The notes: generated by a model not told the origin, from the letters alone. DNA of 64,000 nt from Raineyella sp034933565 (GCF_034933565.1 NZ_JAYFNG010000023.1:1-64000); one strand, 5' to 3'. Shown: positions 52,634 through 62,671, counted from the stretch's first letter. Numbers and translations: made by a program.

Positions 52634-54289
52634 ATGCTGCTGATCCGGCTGGTGCAGACCTCGACGGCGGTGGCCGCGACCGGCTCGCGGCTCGAGAAGC
52701 GTCACCTGTTGGCCGCGACGTTGGCCGGGTCCACGGATGCCACCGAGGCGGACATCGTCGCCTCGTACCTGTCGGGACGGTTGCGGCAGCGGCGGACGGG
52801 CGTGGGGTGGCGCTCCCTGCTCACGCTGCCCGCACCTGCTGTCACGCCGTTGCTGACCCCGGTCGAGGTGGACGCCGCGATGGCGGCGCTGGCCGGGCTG
52901 GCCGGGCCCGGCTCCGGGAGGGCCCGCGCACAGCAGGTCGCCACGCTGTTAGGGCGAGCGACGGCCGTCGAACAGGACTTCCTGCGGCGGCTGATCGTCG
53001 GGGAACTGCGCCAGGGTGCCCTGGACGCGCTGCTGCTGGAGGCGATCGCCGAAGCAGCCGACCTGCCGATCGCGGTGGTCCGCCGGGCCGCCATGTTCAG
53101 CGCATTCTCCGGTCCGGTGGCCGCAGCCGCCCTCGGGGGTGGGGCGCAGGCCCTCGCCACTTTCCGGCTGGAACCGCTGCGGCCCGTACGCCCGATGCTC
53201 GCCTCGCCTGCCCCGGACGTCGGGGCCGCCCTCGCCGGCTTCGCCGCAGCCGAGGTGGCGGTGGACGCCAAGCTGGACGGCATCCGGATCCAGGTGCACC
53301 GGGCCGGCGACGAGATCGCGGTCTTCACCCGCTCACTCGACGACATCACCGAGCGGGTGCCGGAGATCGTCTCCCTGGTCCGGGGCCTGCCGGTGGGGGC
53401 GGTGGTGCTCGACGGGGAGGCGCTGCTGCTCGGCCCCGACGGTCGCCCGCGGCCGTTCCAGGAGACCGGCTCACGGACGATGACGCATGTTCCCGCCGAG
53501 GTGGGGATGGGGGAGACGGCGGGCACGGCTCGGGCCGGGGCGGTGGAGCCGGACGGTAGCGCCGAGGTCGAGATGGTGGACACGGAGGCCACCGCCGAGC
53601 CGCGGGAGACCGAGGCGCAACGGCCGGGCGGCACCTCGACGAGGCTGTCGCTCAGCGCCTTCTTCTTCGACGTCCTGCACCTCGACGGGCAGGACCTGGT
53701 CGACGCCCCGGCACGGGAGCGGTTCGCGGCGCTCGCCCGGGCGCTGCCCCCGGAGGCGATCGTCCCGCGGATCGTCACATCCGAGCCGGCCCTGGTGCGG
53801 GAGTACTTCGGCTCCGCGCTGCGCGACGGCTACGAGGGGGTGGTGATCAAGGACCTCACCGCCCCGTACGCCGCGGGCCGGCGCGGCGCGGCCTGGGTGA
53901 AGGTGAAACCCCGCCACACCCTCGACCTGGTCGTCCTGGCCGTCGAATGGGGCAGCGGGCGTCGCACCGGGCTGCTCTCCAACATCCACCTCGGCGCCCG
54001 CGACGGCGAGAAGTTCGTGATGCTCGGCAAGACGTTCAAAGGAATGACCGACGAGATGCTGGCCTGGCAGACCGCGCGTTTCCTGGAGCTGGAGACCGGT
54101 CGACACGGACACGTCGTGCAGGTGCGCCCCGAGCAGGTCGTCGAGGTCGCCTTCGACGGGGTGCAGCGCTCGGTGCGCTACCCCGGCGGGGTCACCCTCC
54201 GGTTCGCCCGGGTGCTGCGCTACCGCGAGGACAAGTCGGCGGGCGAGGCGGACACCCTCGACGCGGTCCGGGCCCTGGCCAGCGGGTGA
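52634..54289 (+). CDS. ligB: ATP-dependent DNA ligase (LigB type)
   Basis: Seals nicks with ATP, separate from the essential NAD-dependent LigA. The N-terminal helical domain (to about 200) is followed by motif I AKLDGIRIQVHR (about 213), motif III AVVLDGEALLL, motif IV GYEGVVIKDL and motif V WVKVKPRH, then an OB-fold. An acidic insert of about 55 residues (AEVGMGETAGTARAGAVEPD and onward) splits the nucleotidyltransferase domain between motifs III and IV. ATG 52634 gives LLIRLVQTSTAVAATGSRLEK, as in mycobacterial LigB; an upstream GTG at 52553 is unlikely. Confidence 0.92.
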   Translation: MLLIRLVQTSTAVAATGSRLEKRHLLAATLAGSTDATEADIVASYLSGRLRQRRTGVGWRSLLTLPAPAVTPLLTPVEVDAAMAALAGLAGPGSGRARAQQVATLLGRATAVEQDFLRRLIVGELRQGALDALLLEAIAEAADLPIAVVRRAAMFSAFSGPVAAAALGGGAQALATFRLEPLRPVRPMLASPAPDVGAALAGFAAAEVAVDAKLDGIRIQVHRAGDEIAVFTRSLDDITERVPEIVSLVRGLPVGAVVLDGEALLLGPDGRPRPFQETGSRTMTHVPAEVGMGETAGTARAGAVEPDGSAEVEMVDTEATAEPRETEAQRPGGTSTRLSLSAFFFDVLHLDGQDLVDAPARERFAALARALPPEAIVPRIVTSEPALVREYFGSALRDGYEGVVIKDLTAPYAAGRRGAAWVKVKPRHTLDLVVLAVEWGSGRRTGLLSNIHLGARDGEKFVMLGKTFKGMTDEMLAWQTARFLELETGRHGHVVQVRPEQVVEVAFDGVQRSVRYPGGVTLRFARVLRYREDKSAGEADTLDAVRALASG

Positions 54290-54321
54290 GCCGTACGCCG
54301 CGGCGGTTGACCCGGGCCCCG

Positions 54322-54375
54322 GACCGGTGCCCGCCGTCGAGGGGCCGGAGACCGGTGCCCGAGGCTGAGGGGCCG
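54322..54375. repeat. Degenerate tandem repeat downstream of ligB
   Basis: Two copies of a unit beginning GACCGGTGCCCG and ending GAGGGGCC (about 54322-54346 and 54350-54375) in the convergent gap between ligB and the membrane glycosyltransferase gene. Confidence 0.55.
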
Positions 54376-54424
54376 AGGGCCGACGGCCGACGGCCAGGGC
54401 CCCAACCCGGGCGACATCGGGCCA

Positions 54425-56014
54425 TCAGCCCCAGTGGGCCAGGTCCGACCAGATCGTCGGCCAGGGATCGCGCCGCCCGTCACACACCACGATCGGCTGG
54501 CCCTGCTGGTACATCTTGATCGCATACCCGTTGTCGAGACGACCCACCTGCGTGCACGACAGGAAGTGGTCGGACAGCGTCGTGAGGGGGATCCCGACGG
54601 CGACCACGGCGGTCGCGGTGTTCGGCGGCGGCGCCAGCCAGCCCAGGGTGTTGTGTCCGCTGTACACGCTCGGCAGCCCCATCGCCGGTCCGAAACGGTC
54701 GATCGCCCCCGCCTCGCCGTAGTCGCCGGCCAGCACCACGGTGGTGCCCGGGTTCTTGGGTGAGTAGGCCTCGTACGCGTCGGCGACCTGGCGGACGTAC
54801 GTCGGCCAGAAGCTTGCGTCGAGGGCCAGCGGGTTGACGTAGCGGGTCGGGCTCTTCTCGATCGGCAGCACCGGCAGGTCGAAGACCACGGAGGTGAGGG
54901 CGTTCGCCGCGAGCAGACCGGCCACGGCCCGGCGCCGCTGCATAGTGGTCGCCCACTCGGCGACCGGCACGCACCCGATCGCCAGTAGCACCGAGACCAG
55001 CCCCACCGGGTAGTAGGCCTGGCCGGCGACCGGGACCATCATCAGCAGGAAGATGATCAGCGCCGGGACGAAGAACCGGGCCCTCCGCCATGCGGGGCGG
55101 CGGAACAGCGCGACGATCCCGGCCGCCCAGACCGGCAGCAGGAACGGGCCCATGATGATCGGCAGCAGCGACCACATGCCGCGGCGTACGTCGGCGTTGT
55201 TCGACCCGGCCAGGGCCATGCCGAAGGTGAGCTGCGGCCAGCCGTGCTGCGCCTGCCACCACAGGTTCGGCAGCGCCAGGACGAGGGCCACGCCGCCGCC
55301 GATCCAGGTGTTGCGGTCCGTCAGCTGGTTGCGGGGACCGGTCAGCACGATGCCGGCCAGCAGCACCAGCACGAAGGCGATGATCAACCACCGGTTGTAG
55401 GTGGTCAGCCCGATGACGACGCCGGCCGCGATCCACCAGCGGGTGTCCCCGCGCAGGGTGGCGCGGGCGATGAACAGGGCCGTGAGGCCCCACAACGGCA
55501 GGTCGACGGTGGCCGTCAGCAGGTTGTGCCCCAGGGACAGTGGCACCAGGGCGAAGGCGTACGCGGCCGCGGAGAGCACCTGGGCGCGTCGGGAGCCGCC
55601 GAACTCACGGGTGATCAGGACATGGACGTACGTGGCCAGACAGGTCGCCAGCGTCGCGGCGAGCCGGATCGACCAGGTGTGGTCACTGAGGTGGGAGAGC
55701 GTACGGACCAGGAACGGGGTGAACGGCGGTTGGTCCACGTACCCCCAGGCGGGGGGCAACATCCGGAAGTACAGCTCGTCGCGCTGGTAGCCGTAGCCGG
55801 CGCTGTACACCGTCATCACCACGAACTGGAGCGCGACGATGAGGTGGATCCAGCGGGACAGCCGGGGGTGTTCGGCGCGTCCGGTCAGGGCGGCGCGCAG
55901 CCGGTCGAACGTGGACGTCGGCCCGGCGCCGGTCCCGGGGGTGGTCTCGACCTCTGGCCCGGACCGCGGCGGCATGATCGGGTGGCCCTCGACGGGCTCC
56001 TGATGCGCCGTCAT
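54425..56014 (-). CDS. Membrane glycosyltransferase (GT39/ArnT-like, PMT_2 family)
   Basis: A 529-residue integral membrane protein with about 11-12 helices and an extracytoplasmic loop after the first helix bearing GYGYQRDELYFRML, the conserved acidic catalytic region of dolichyl/polyprenyl-phosphate-sugar transferases (ArnT, PMT). The last 140 residues are a soluble periplasmic-side domain. It probably moves a sugar from a polyprenyl-phosphate donor; acceptor unknown. ATG 56014 overlaps the stop of a 27-codon upstream ORF (ATGA). Confidence 0.85.
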   Translation of the reverse strand: MTAHQEPVEGHPIMPPRSGPEVETTPGTGAGPTSTFDRLRAALTGRAEHPRLSRWIHLIVALQFVVMTVYSAGYGYQRDELYFRMLPPAWGYVDQPPFTPFLVRTLSHLSDHTWSIRLAATLATCLATYVHVLITREFGGSRRAQVLSAAAYAFALVPLSLGHNLLTATVDLPLWGLTALFIARATLRGDTRWWIAAGVVIGLTTYNRWLIIAFVLVLLAGIVLTGPRNQLTDRNTWIGGGVALVLALPNLWWQAQHGWPQLTFGMALAGSNNADVRRGMWSLLPIIMGPFLLPVWAAGIVALFRRPAWRRARFFVPALIIFLLMMVPVAGQAYYPVGLVSVLLAIGCVPVAEWATTMQRRRAVAGLLAANALTSVVFDLPVLPIEKSPTRYVNPLALDASFWPTYVRQVADAYEAYSPKNPGTTVVLAGDYGEAGAIDRFGPAMGLPSVYSGHNTLGWLAPPPNTATAVVAVGIPLTTLSDHFLSCTQVGRLDNGYAIKMYQQGQPIVVCDGRRDPWPTIWSDLAHWG

Positions 56015-56094
56015 CGGCACCCTGCCGGGTCGGTTCCGCGCGTCGCCGGGTCTTCCGGGCGGCCGGGACGGTGACGGCAGGGAACGGAGATCAT
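56011..56094 (-). CDS. 27-codon leaderless upstream ORF (leader peptide candidate)
   Basis: On the minus strand a TAACCT -10 is followed by 6 nt and ATG 56094. The ORF encodes 27 residues starting MISVPCRHRPGRPEDP and ends in TGA that overlaps the ATG of the glycosyltransferase gene (ATGA). It has no ribosome site of its own, as expected for a leaderless ORF. It probably couples or attenuates translation of the downstream gene. Peptide composition: 5 Arg, 5 Pro and 2 Cys. No product evidence. Confidence 0.55.
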   Translation of the reverse strand: MISVPCRHRPGRPEDPATRGTDPAGCR

Positions 56095-56100
56095 GGGACG

Positions 56101-56106
56101 AGGTTA
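56101..56106 (-). promoter_or_regulatory. Leaderless -10 box of the upstream ORF
   Basis: TAACCT on the minus strand, 6 nt before ATG 56094. Confidence 0.5.
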
Positions 56107-56267
56107 GTCGACACGCCGGTGATGACGAACTTGTGCGGTGTGGCGTTGCGCTGGGACTCAGGTGGTGCGGGGCCGACCGTCGACTCCCTCCGCGGCACGA
56201 CGTGCCGGCCCTCCCTCGGATCAGTCGGGGACCGACCGTTCGGATCACAGTGCCGTTCGGGACGGGT

Positions 56268-56322
56268 CACAGAAATGACGGAGGCCCGTCCCACAAGGGG
56301 ACGGGCCTCCGTCATTTCTGTG
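56268..56322 (-). terminator. Perfect 25-bp hairpin at the tRNA-Leu 3' end
   Basis: Arms 56268-56292 and 56298-56322 are exact reverse complements with a 5-nt loop. The upstream arm (minus strand) overlaps the last two bases of the tRNA. Very long for a terminator, and without a U-tract. Confidence 0.75.
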
Positions 56323-56406
56323 TCCGAGAGGGGACTTGAACCCCTATGCCCTAAAACGGGCACTAGCACCTCAAGCTAGCGCGTCTACCAATTCCGCCAC
56401 CCGGAC
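56321..56406 (-). tRNA. tRNA-Leu (anticodon GAG)
   Basis: Reading the minus strand: acceptor GTCCGGG pairs with CTCGGAC (one G-U), D arm GCGGAATTGGTAGACGC, anticodon stem CTAGC/GCTAG with loop TTGAGGT (GAG at 56372-56370), a long variable arm with GCCC/GGGC as in class II tRNAs, and T arm AGGGGTTCAAGTCCCCT. Discriminator A; CCA is not encoded. Decodes CUC and CUU leucine codons. Confidence 0.96.
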
Positions 56407-56609
56407 GGGCGTTGTTCGCTGGTCCGGCGGTGCCGGGCAGCGATGTAGGACTATACCCACAGCCGTCGAGCAACGCCAAATCGGCTCCCGGTGCGGGCGG
56501 ACCACGCGCGGACCAAGGCCGATCACGCGCGGACCGGCGTGGATCACGCGCGGATCAGAGCGGATCGCGGGTGGGTGGTAGGCGTTGACCGGGTCGGCAC
56601 AATGGTGGC

Positions 56610-56843
56610 GTGCCAGCCAAGCCCCGCCAGCGACCCGAGAGTGACTACGACGTACGTCGGTTCTCGGTGGGCCGCGAGATGTCCCGCAACGCGCTGCGCC
56701 AGCTCCTCACCGAGGAGGCCGAACGCGGCGGCTGGGAGCTGCACCGGCTGCGGCGCTACCGCGACGGCAGTCGTGAGGTGTGGGTGCGCCGCCGGATCAT
56801 CCGGGTCCGGCCGACGCTGGACCTGGGCGGCTATCTCGACTGA
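56610..56843 (+). CDS. DUF5703 family protein
   Basis: A 77-residue basic protein with SDYDVRRFSVGREMSRNALRQLL and GGWELHRLRRYRDGSREVWVRRRIIR, a short beta-rich actinobacterial family (DUF5703) of unknown function. GTG 56610 lies 6 nt after CACAAT, a possible leaderless -10. Lies alone between the tRNA and a convergent aldo/keto reductase gene. Confidence 0.8.
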   Translation: MPAKPRQRPESDYDVRRFSVGREMSRNALRQLLTEEAERGGWELHRLRRYRDGSREVWVRRRIIRVRPTLDLGGYLD

Positions 56844-56894
56844 TCAGGCCTGGACCCGCGTCCTCCGATCCGGCAGCCGTGGTGGGATGTTCTG

Positions 56895-57893
56895 TCAGTC
56901 GTGGTGGACCGGCGGCAGCGGCCGGCCGGCTCCGTCCCTGGTGGTCAGCGCGCCACCGGAGACGTCGTCCAGGGCAGCGGCGATCTCGGCCGGCAGCGTC
57001 ATCTCCTCGACCGCCAGGCACTCCTCGAGCTGTGCGGCGGTCCGGGCGCCGAGCAGCGCCGAGGTCACCCCGGGCGCGTCCCGTACCCACAGCAGGGCCA
57101 CCTCGAGCGGCTTCATGCCCAGCCCGTCGGCGGCCCGGGCCACCGCGTCCACGATCGCCCGCGACCGGGGCTGGAGGTACGGATCGACGAACCAGGCGAA
57201 GTGCTCGGCGGCGGCCCGTGAGTCCTTCGGGATCCCCCGACGGTACTTCCCGGTGAGCACGCCGCGCCCCAGTGGGGACCAGGCGAAGAAGCCGAGGCCC
57301 ATCGCCCGGGCGGCGGGCAGGATCTCCACCTCCGCGCGCCGGGTCATCAGTGAGTACTCCACCTGGGTGGCGGCGATCGGCGTCCGGGTGGTGATCGCCC
57401 GCTGCCAGGAGGCGGCCTGGGCGGTCTGCCAGCCGACGAAGTTGGACAGGCCCAGGTAGCGCACCCGCCCCGAGGCCACCGCGTGGTCCATCGCCGCGAG
57501 GGTCTCCTCGATCGGTGCCTGCCCCCAGGCGTGCACCTGCCACAGGTCGATCCAGTCGGTGCCGAGCCGCTCCAGAGAGGCGTCCAGGTCGGCCAGCATG
57601 GCCCGCGCCGAGGTGTCCACCGCCCGTTCCCCGTCGCGTACGCCGAAGCCGGCCTTGGTGGCGATGACCAGGTCCTCGCGGTCGAACTCGCGGGCCATCA
57701 GCGCGCCGAGGATCTCCTCCGCGTCCCCGGCGCCGTACGCCGCGGCAGTGTCGATCAGGGTGCCACCCGCGTCGACGAACGTCGCCATCAGGTCGTACGC
57801 CGCCTGGGGGGATGTGTCGCGGCCCCAGGTGAGCGTGCCCAGTCCGAGGCGGGAGACCTGCAGCCCGGACGAGCCGACGCGTCGCTGTTCCAT
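56895..57893 (-). CDS. Aldo/keto reductase
   Basis: An NADPH-dependent TIM-barrel reductase of 332 aa. Catalytic tetrad: Asp and Tyr in LIDTAAAYGAGDAEE (about 46-60), Lys in IATKAGFG, and His in WQVHAWG; C-terminal cofactor region LLGARTAAQLEE. ATG 57893 lies 7 nt after TAGAGT (leaderless), which favours it over an in-frame start 90 bases upstream. Substrate unknown; it resembles YajO/Tas-type oxidoreductases. Confidence 0.9.
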   Translation of the reverse strand: MEQRRVGSSGLQVSRLGLGTLTWGRDTSPQAAYDLMATFVDAGGTLIDTAAAYGAGDAEEILGALMAREFDREDLVIATKAGFGVRDGERAVDTSARAMLADLDASLERLGTDWIDLWQVHAWGQAPIEETLAAMDHAVASGRVRYLGLSNFVGWQTAQAASWQRAITTRTPIAATQVEYSLMTRRAEVEILPAARAMGLGFFAWSPLGRGVLTGKYRRGIPKDSRAAAEHFAWFVDPYLQPRSRAIVDAVARAADGLGMKPLEVALLWVRDAPGVTSALLGARTAAQLEECLAVEEMTLPAEIAAALDDVSGGALTTRDGAGRPLPPVHHD

Positions 57894-57900
57894 GCGCGTG

Positions 57901-57906
57901 ACTCTA
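57901..57906 (-). promoter_or_regulatory. Leaderless -10 box of the aldo/keto reductase gene
   Basis: TAGAGT on the minus strand, 7 nt before ATG 57893. Confidence 0.55.
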
Positions 57907-58114
57907 GGCGGCCGACGGTCACCCGCCGGAATCGGGTCACGCCGCCGGCTGCACCGGCTCTGCTCCCGGCGCACCGGCTGCACCGGTCCCCCCTGGCGGT
58001 CGGTCGTCCCGCGGACAGCCCGCGCTCCCGCGGTTGCCTCGGTGGTTACCCTGCAGTCACCTCGGCAGCTGACCCCGCAGCTGCTCCGCAGCCACCGTGG
58101 AGAGGACCCTGACG

Positions 58115-58624
58115 ATGAGCATCCACGACGAACACCCGTTCCGCACCCCGCCGGAGCTGCGTGACCCGATCCGTCGGCTGCGCGGCCACCTGCCGGCGCC
58201 GGTCACCGTGTGGACCAGCGCCGGCGCGGGTCGGCAGGACGGCTGGACGATCTCCTCGGTCCTCGTCGGCGAGGGCCGGCCAGGCGAGCTCGTGGCGCTG
58301 GTCGACGAGGACTGCGACTGGTGGGAGCTGTTCCGCGCCTGCGGCACAGCCACGGTCAACGTCCTGGCCCACGGGCAGGGCCGGGTCGCCGACGCCTTCG
58401 CCAGGATCGCACCGTCCCCCGGCGGGCCGTTCCGGACCGGTGACTGGGCACCCGCGGCGTACGGTCCGCGGCTGCAGGGTGCGGCCGGCTGGGTGGGCGT
58501 ACGGCTGGTCGATCCGGCTCCGCCGCACGCCGGCTGGGGCCTGCTGGTCCGGGCCGCGATCGCGGACGTGGAACTCGCCGACGGAGCCGAGGCCCTCGAA
58601 CACCGGTACGGGCACTACGCCTGA
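58115..58624 (+). CDS. Flavin reductase-like FMN-binding protein
   Basis: A 169-residue split-barrel flavoprotein of the flavin-reductase-like family: HLPAPVTVWTSAG and GWTISSVLVGEG match the FMN-binding N-terminal strands, and the CGTATVNVLAHGQ helix is typical. ATG 58115 follows GAGAGGA; GTG 58097 in frame is less likely. Partner oxygenase not present in the window. Confidence 0.78.
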   Translation: MSIHDEHPFRTPPELRDPIRRLRGHLPAPVTVWTSAGAGRQDGWTISSVLVGEGRPGELVALVDEDCDWWELFRACGTATVNVLAHGQGRVADAFARIAPSPGGPFRTGDWAPAAYGPRLQGAAGWVGVRLVDPAPPHAGWGLLVRAAIADVELADGAEALEHRYGHYA

Positions 58625-58720
58625 GCATGCACTCGGCTGGCCGGGCGCTCGGCCGACCGCGCACTACGCCTGAACTGCATCCGCCGGAGCGTGCACTCAC
58701 CTGACCGCGCACTCGCCTGA
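58608..58720 (+). repeat. Echo repeats of the preceding gene 3' end
   Basis: The end of the flavin reductase gene (GCACTACGCCTGA) recurs at about 58660-58674, and CTGACCGCGCACTC-type words recur two more times before the next promoter. Confidence 0.55.
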
Positions 58721-58723
58721 CCG

Positions 58724-58729
58724 TACGCT
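58724..58729 (+). promoter_or_regulatory. Leaderless -10 box of the phosphomutase gene
   Basis: TACGCT, 7 nt before ATG 58737. Confidence 0.5.
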
Positions 58730-58736
58730 GGGCCCC

Positions 58737-59438
58737 ATGACCATCCTCCTGCTCGTGCGCCACGGCCGGACGGCCGCCAACGCCGCGGGCATCCTCGCCG
58801 GCCGTACGCCCGGCGTCCGCCTCGATGCGACGGGGTGGGAGCAGGCCCGGGCCGCGGGCCGCCGTCTCGCGGGCGTGACCCTGGCGGCCCAGGTGTCCTC
58901 GCCGCTGGAGCGCTGCCTGGAGACCGCCCGGGCCCTGCGCGAGGGACGCGGCGACGCGTCGGACCCCGAGGTCATCGTGGACGAGGCCCTGTCGGAGGTC
59001 GACTACGGGGCGTGGAGCGGCCGGTCGCTCGCCGACCTGGCCGGTGAGGAGCTGTGGCGCACCGTGCAGGCCCACCCGTCGGCCGCCCGGTTCCCGGGCG
59101 GGGAGTCGATGGTCGCGATGGCCCAGCGGGCCGTCTCCGCCATCCGCGCCCGGCAGGACCGGATCGCCGACGAGAACGGGGCCGAGGCGGTATGGGTCGC
59201 GGTCTCCCACGGCGACATCATCAAGGCCGTCCTCGCCGATGCCCTCGGCCTGCACCTCGACCAGTTCCAGCGTCTGGTGGTCCACCCGGCGTCGGTGAGT
59301 GCGGTCCGCTACACGCCCGCCCGCCCCTACGTCCTCACCCTGAACAGCTCCTCCGGGCCGATCCGCGACCTGCTGCCGGCCGAGGCCCGGCCCGGCGAGG
59401 ATGCCGCAGTGGGTGGCGGAGCGGGATCCGCGACGTAG
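58737..59438 (+). CDS. Histidine phosphatase-family protein (MSMEG_4193 type)
   Basis: A 233-residue histidine-phosphatase superfamily protein: phosphorylated His in LVRHGRTAANAAGILAGRTPG (RHG, residues 8-10), SPLERCLETA, a conserved Glu in EVDYGAWSG, and second His in VSHGDIIKAVLAD. It fits the actinobacterial MSMEG_4193 putative phosphomutase group, found with DUF3090, SCO1664-like genes and mshC. Substrate unknown. Its TAG stop is also the start of the next -10 box. Confidence 0.88.
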   Translation: MTILLLVRHGRTAANAAGILAGRTPGVRLDATGWEQARAAGRRLAGVTLAAQVSSPLERCLETARALREGRGDASDPEVIVDEALSEVDYGAWSGRSLADLAGEELWRTVQAHPSAARFPGGESMVAMAQRAVSAIRARQDRIADENGAEAVWVAVSHGDIIKAVLADALGLHLDQFQRLVVHPASVSAVRYTPARPYVLTLNSSSGPIRDLLPAEARPGEDAAVGGGAGSAT

Positions 59439-59441
59439 GCT
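59436..59441 (+). promoter_or_regulatory. Leaderless -10 box of the DUF3090 gene
   Basis: TAGGCT; the first three bases are the phosphomutase stop codon; 6 nt before GTG 59448. Confidence 0.6.
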
Positions 59442-59447
59442 GGCGTC

Positions 59448-60020
59448 GTGAGCGCGTTCACCCTCCGCTACGACAACCCGGACCGCTTCGTCGCCGGAGC
59501 CGTCGGTGAGCCCGGGGACCGCACCTTCTTCCTGCAGGTCCGTGAGGCGGGCCAACTCTCCTCACTCGTCTGCGAGAAGCAGCAGGTCGAGGTGCTCGCC
59601 AGCCAGATCGCCCACCTGCTCGACGAGGTCTCCGCCCGGTCCCTCAGCGGGATCGCCATCCCGCCGCCGGCGGCCGGTGCCCTCGACACCCGACCACTGG
59701 ACGCCCCGATCACCGAGGACTTCCGGATCGGGCCGATGAGTCTGGCCTGGGACAGCCGCCACGACAAGGTGGTGCTGGAACTGTTCTCCGACGACGTCGA
59801 GGACTCCGTCACCGGGCTCAGCGAGATCGACAGCGCCGAGCTCGAGCAGGGCACGGTCTGCATCGTCGGCCTGACCCCCGCGTACGCCCGGCAGTTCGTT
59901 GCCCGCGCCCGGGCCGTCATCGCCGCCGGTCGGCCGGTGTGCCCGTTCTGCCGACAACCGATGGACCCCGAGGGCCATGTCTGTCCCCGCGCCAACGGCT
60001 ACGTCAATCCGCTGGCGTGA
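59448..60020 (+). CDS. DUF3090 family protein
   Basis: A 190-residue actinobacterial protein: SAFTLRYDNPDRFVAGAVGEPG, FFLQVREAGQLSSLVCEKQQ and a C-terminal zinc-ribbon-like VCPFCRQPMDPEGHVCPRANGY (Cys pairs at about 170-185). Function unknown. It sits between the phosphomutase and SCO1664-like genes in a gene group shared by many actinobacteria. Confidence 0.92.
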   Translation: MSAFTLRYDNPDRFVAGAVGEPGDRTFFLQVREAGQLSSLVCEKQQVEVLASQIAHLLDEVSARSLSGIAIPPPAAGALDTRPLDAPITEDFRIGPMSLAWDSRHDKVVLELFSDDVEDSVTGLSEIDSAELEQGTVCIVGLTPAYARQFVARARAVIAAGRPVCPFCRQPMDPEGHVCPRANGYVNPLA

Positions 60021-60140
60021 CGTCGCGCCGGCCGTCCGCCGCCCCTGCACGTCAGTGGTGGGCCGCTGCGGCTCGCTGACCGTGTGCCACGGGGGTTCCC
60101 CGATGGTGCAGTGCCCCGGCACGCTGACCGGAGCAGTCTG

Positions 60141-60926
60141 ATGCACCCGGCCCTCAGCACACCGCCGTTCGAGGGGCCGCAGGTCGAGCTGCGGGTGCTC
60201 GGCCGGATCCGGGCGGCGTCCAACGCGACCTACCTGGCCGAGGCCGACCTGCCCGGGCGGGCGCCGGTGCGGTGCGTGTGGAAGCCGGTCGCGGGGGAGC
60301 GGCCGCTGTGGGACTTCCCGGACGGCACGCTGGCGGCCCGCGAGGTCGCCGCGTACGCCCTGTCTGCTGCGGCCGGCTTCGACGTCGTCCCCACCACCCG
60401 GCTGGTCGAGACCGCACAGGGCATCGGGGCGCTGCAGACCTGGGTGGAGGTGGACGAGGACCTCGACGACCTGGTCGACCTCGCCCCGGTCGGTCGGATC
60501 CCGGAGGGCTGGTTCGGGGTCGTCGACGCGGTCGATGCATACGGCCGCGAGGTCACCCTGATGCACCGGGACGATCCGCGGCTGCGTCGGCTGGCGCTGT
60601 TCGACGCGGTGACCAACAACTCCGACCGCAAGCGGGTCCACCTGCTGCCCAGCGGTGGGCAGGTGCTCGGCTGCGACCACGGTCTGTGCTTCCACGTCGA
60701 GCCCAAGCTGCGCACCGTGCTGTGGGGCTGGGCCGGTGCCCGACTGCGTGACGACGAGGTGGTCCTGTTGGAGCGGACCAGGGCCGTCGCCGCCGAGGTG
60801 CTCGGCGGCCTTCTCACCCCGGCCGAGACCGCCGAGGTGGTGGCCCGTACGGATGCCGTGCTGGCCTCCGGGGCGCTTCCCGTCCCGCAGGACAGCTGGC
60901 CGCCGATCCCTTGGCCCCCGCTGTAG
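60141..60926 (+). CDS. SCO1664 family kinase-like protein
   Basis: A 261-residue protein resembling the PI3/4-kinase-like fold. ATYLAEADLPGRAPVRCVWKPVAGERPLWDFP holds the probable ATP-binding Lys, and DAVTNNSDRKRVHLL (catalytic-loop-like NNxDRK) with LGCDHGLCFH (metal Asp) gives the kinase signature. ATG 60141 is preferred to GTG 60084 because CGGAG precedes it by 8 nt. Its TAG stop opens the -10 of mshC. The phosphate acceptor is unknown. Confidence 0.88.
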   Translation: MHPALSTPPFEGPQVELRVLGRIRAASNATYLAEADLPGRAPVRCVWKPVAGERPLWDFPDGTLAAREVAAYALSAAAGFDVVPTTRLVETAQGIGALQTWVEVDEDLDDLVDLAPVGRIPEGWFGVVDAVDAYGREVTLMHRDDPRLRRLALFDAVTNNSDRKRVHLLPSGGQVLGCDHGLCFHVEPKLRTVLWGWAGARLRDDEVVLLERTRAVAAEVLGGLLTPAETAEVVARTDAVLASGALPVPQDSWPPIPWPPL

Positions 60927-60929
60927 AGT
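60924..60929 (+). promoter_or_regulatory. Leaderless -10 box of mshC
   Basis: TAGAGT including the SCO1664-like stop codon; 7 nt before ATG 60937. Confidence 0.6.
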
Positions 60930-60936
60930 CGCCCGC

Positions 60937-62583
<1,647 letters not shown>

Positions 62584-62659
62584 GCCCGGCGTGTCGCCGT
62601 CCGGTGAGCCCGGTGTGCCGCCGTCGCTCCCGGATTGGGCGGCGGCGGAGTGCCCCCAT

Positions 62660-62665
62660 TAGGGT
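62660..62665 (+). promoter_or_regulatory. Leaderless -10 box of hisG
   Basis: TAGGGT, 6 nt before GTG 62672. The hisE-hisG gap also holds two copies of TGAGCCCGGYGTGYCGCCGTC, the first being the hisE stop. Confidence 0.6.
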
Positions 62666-62671
62666 GGGGCC

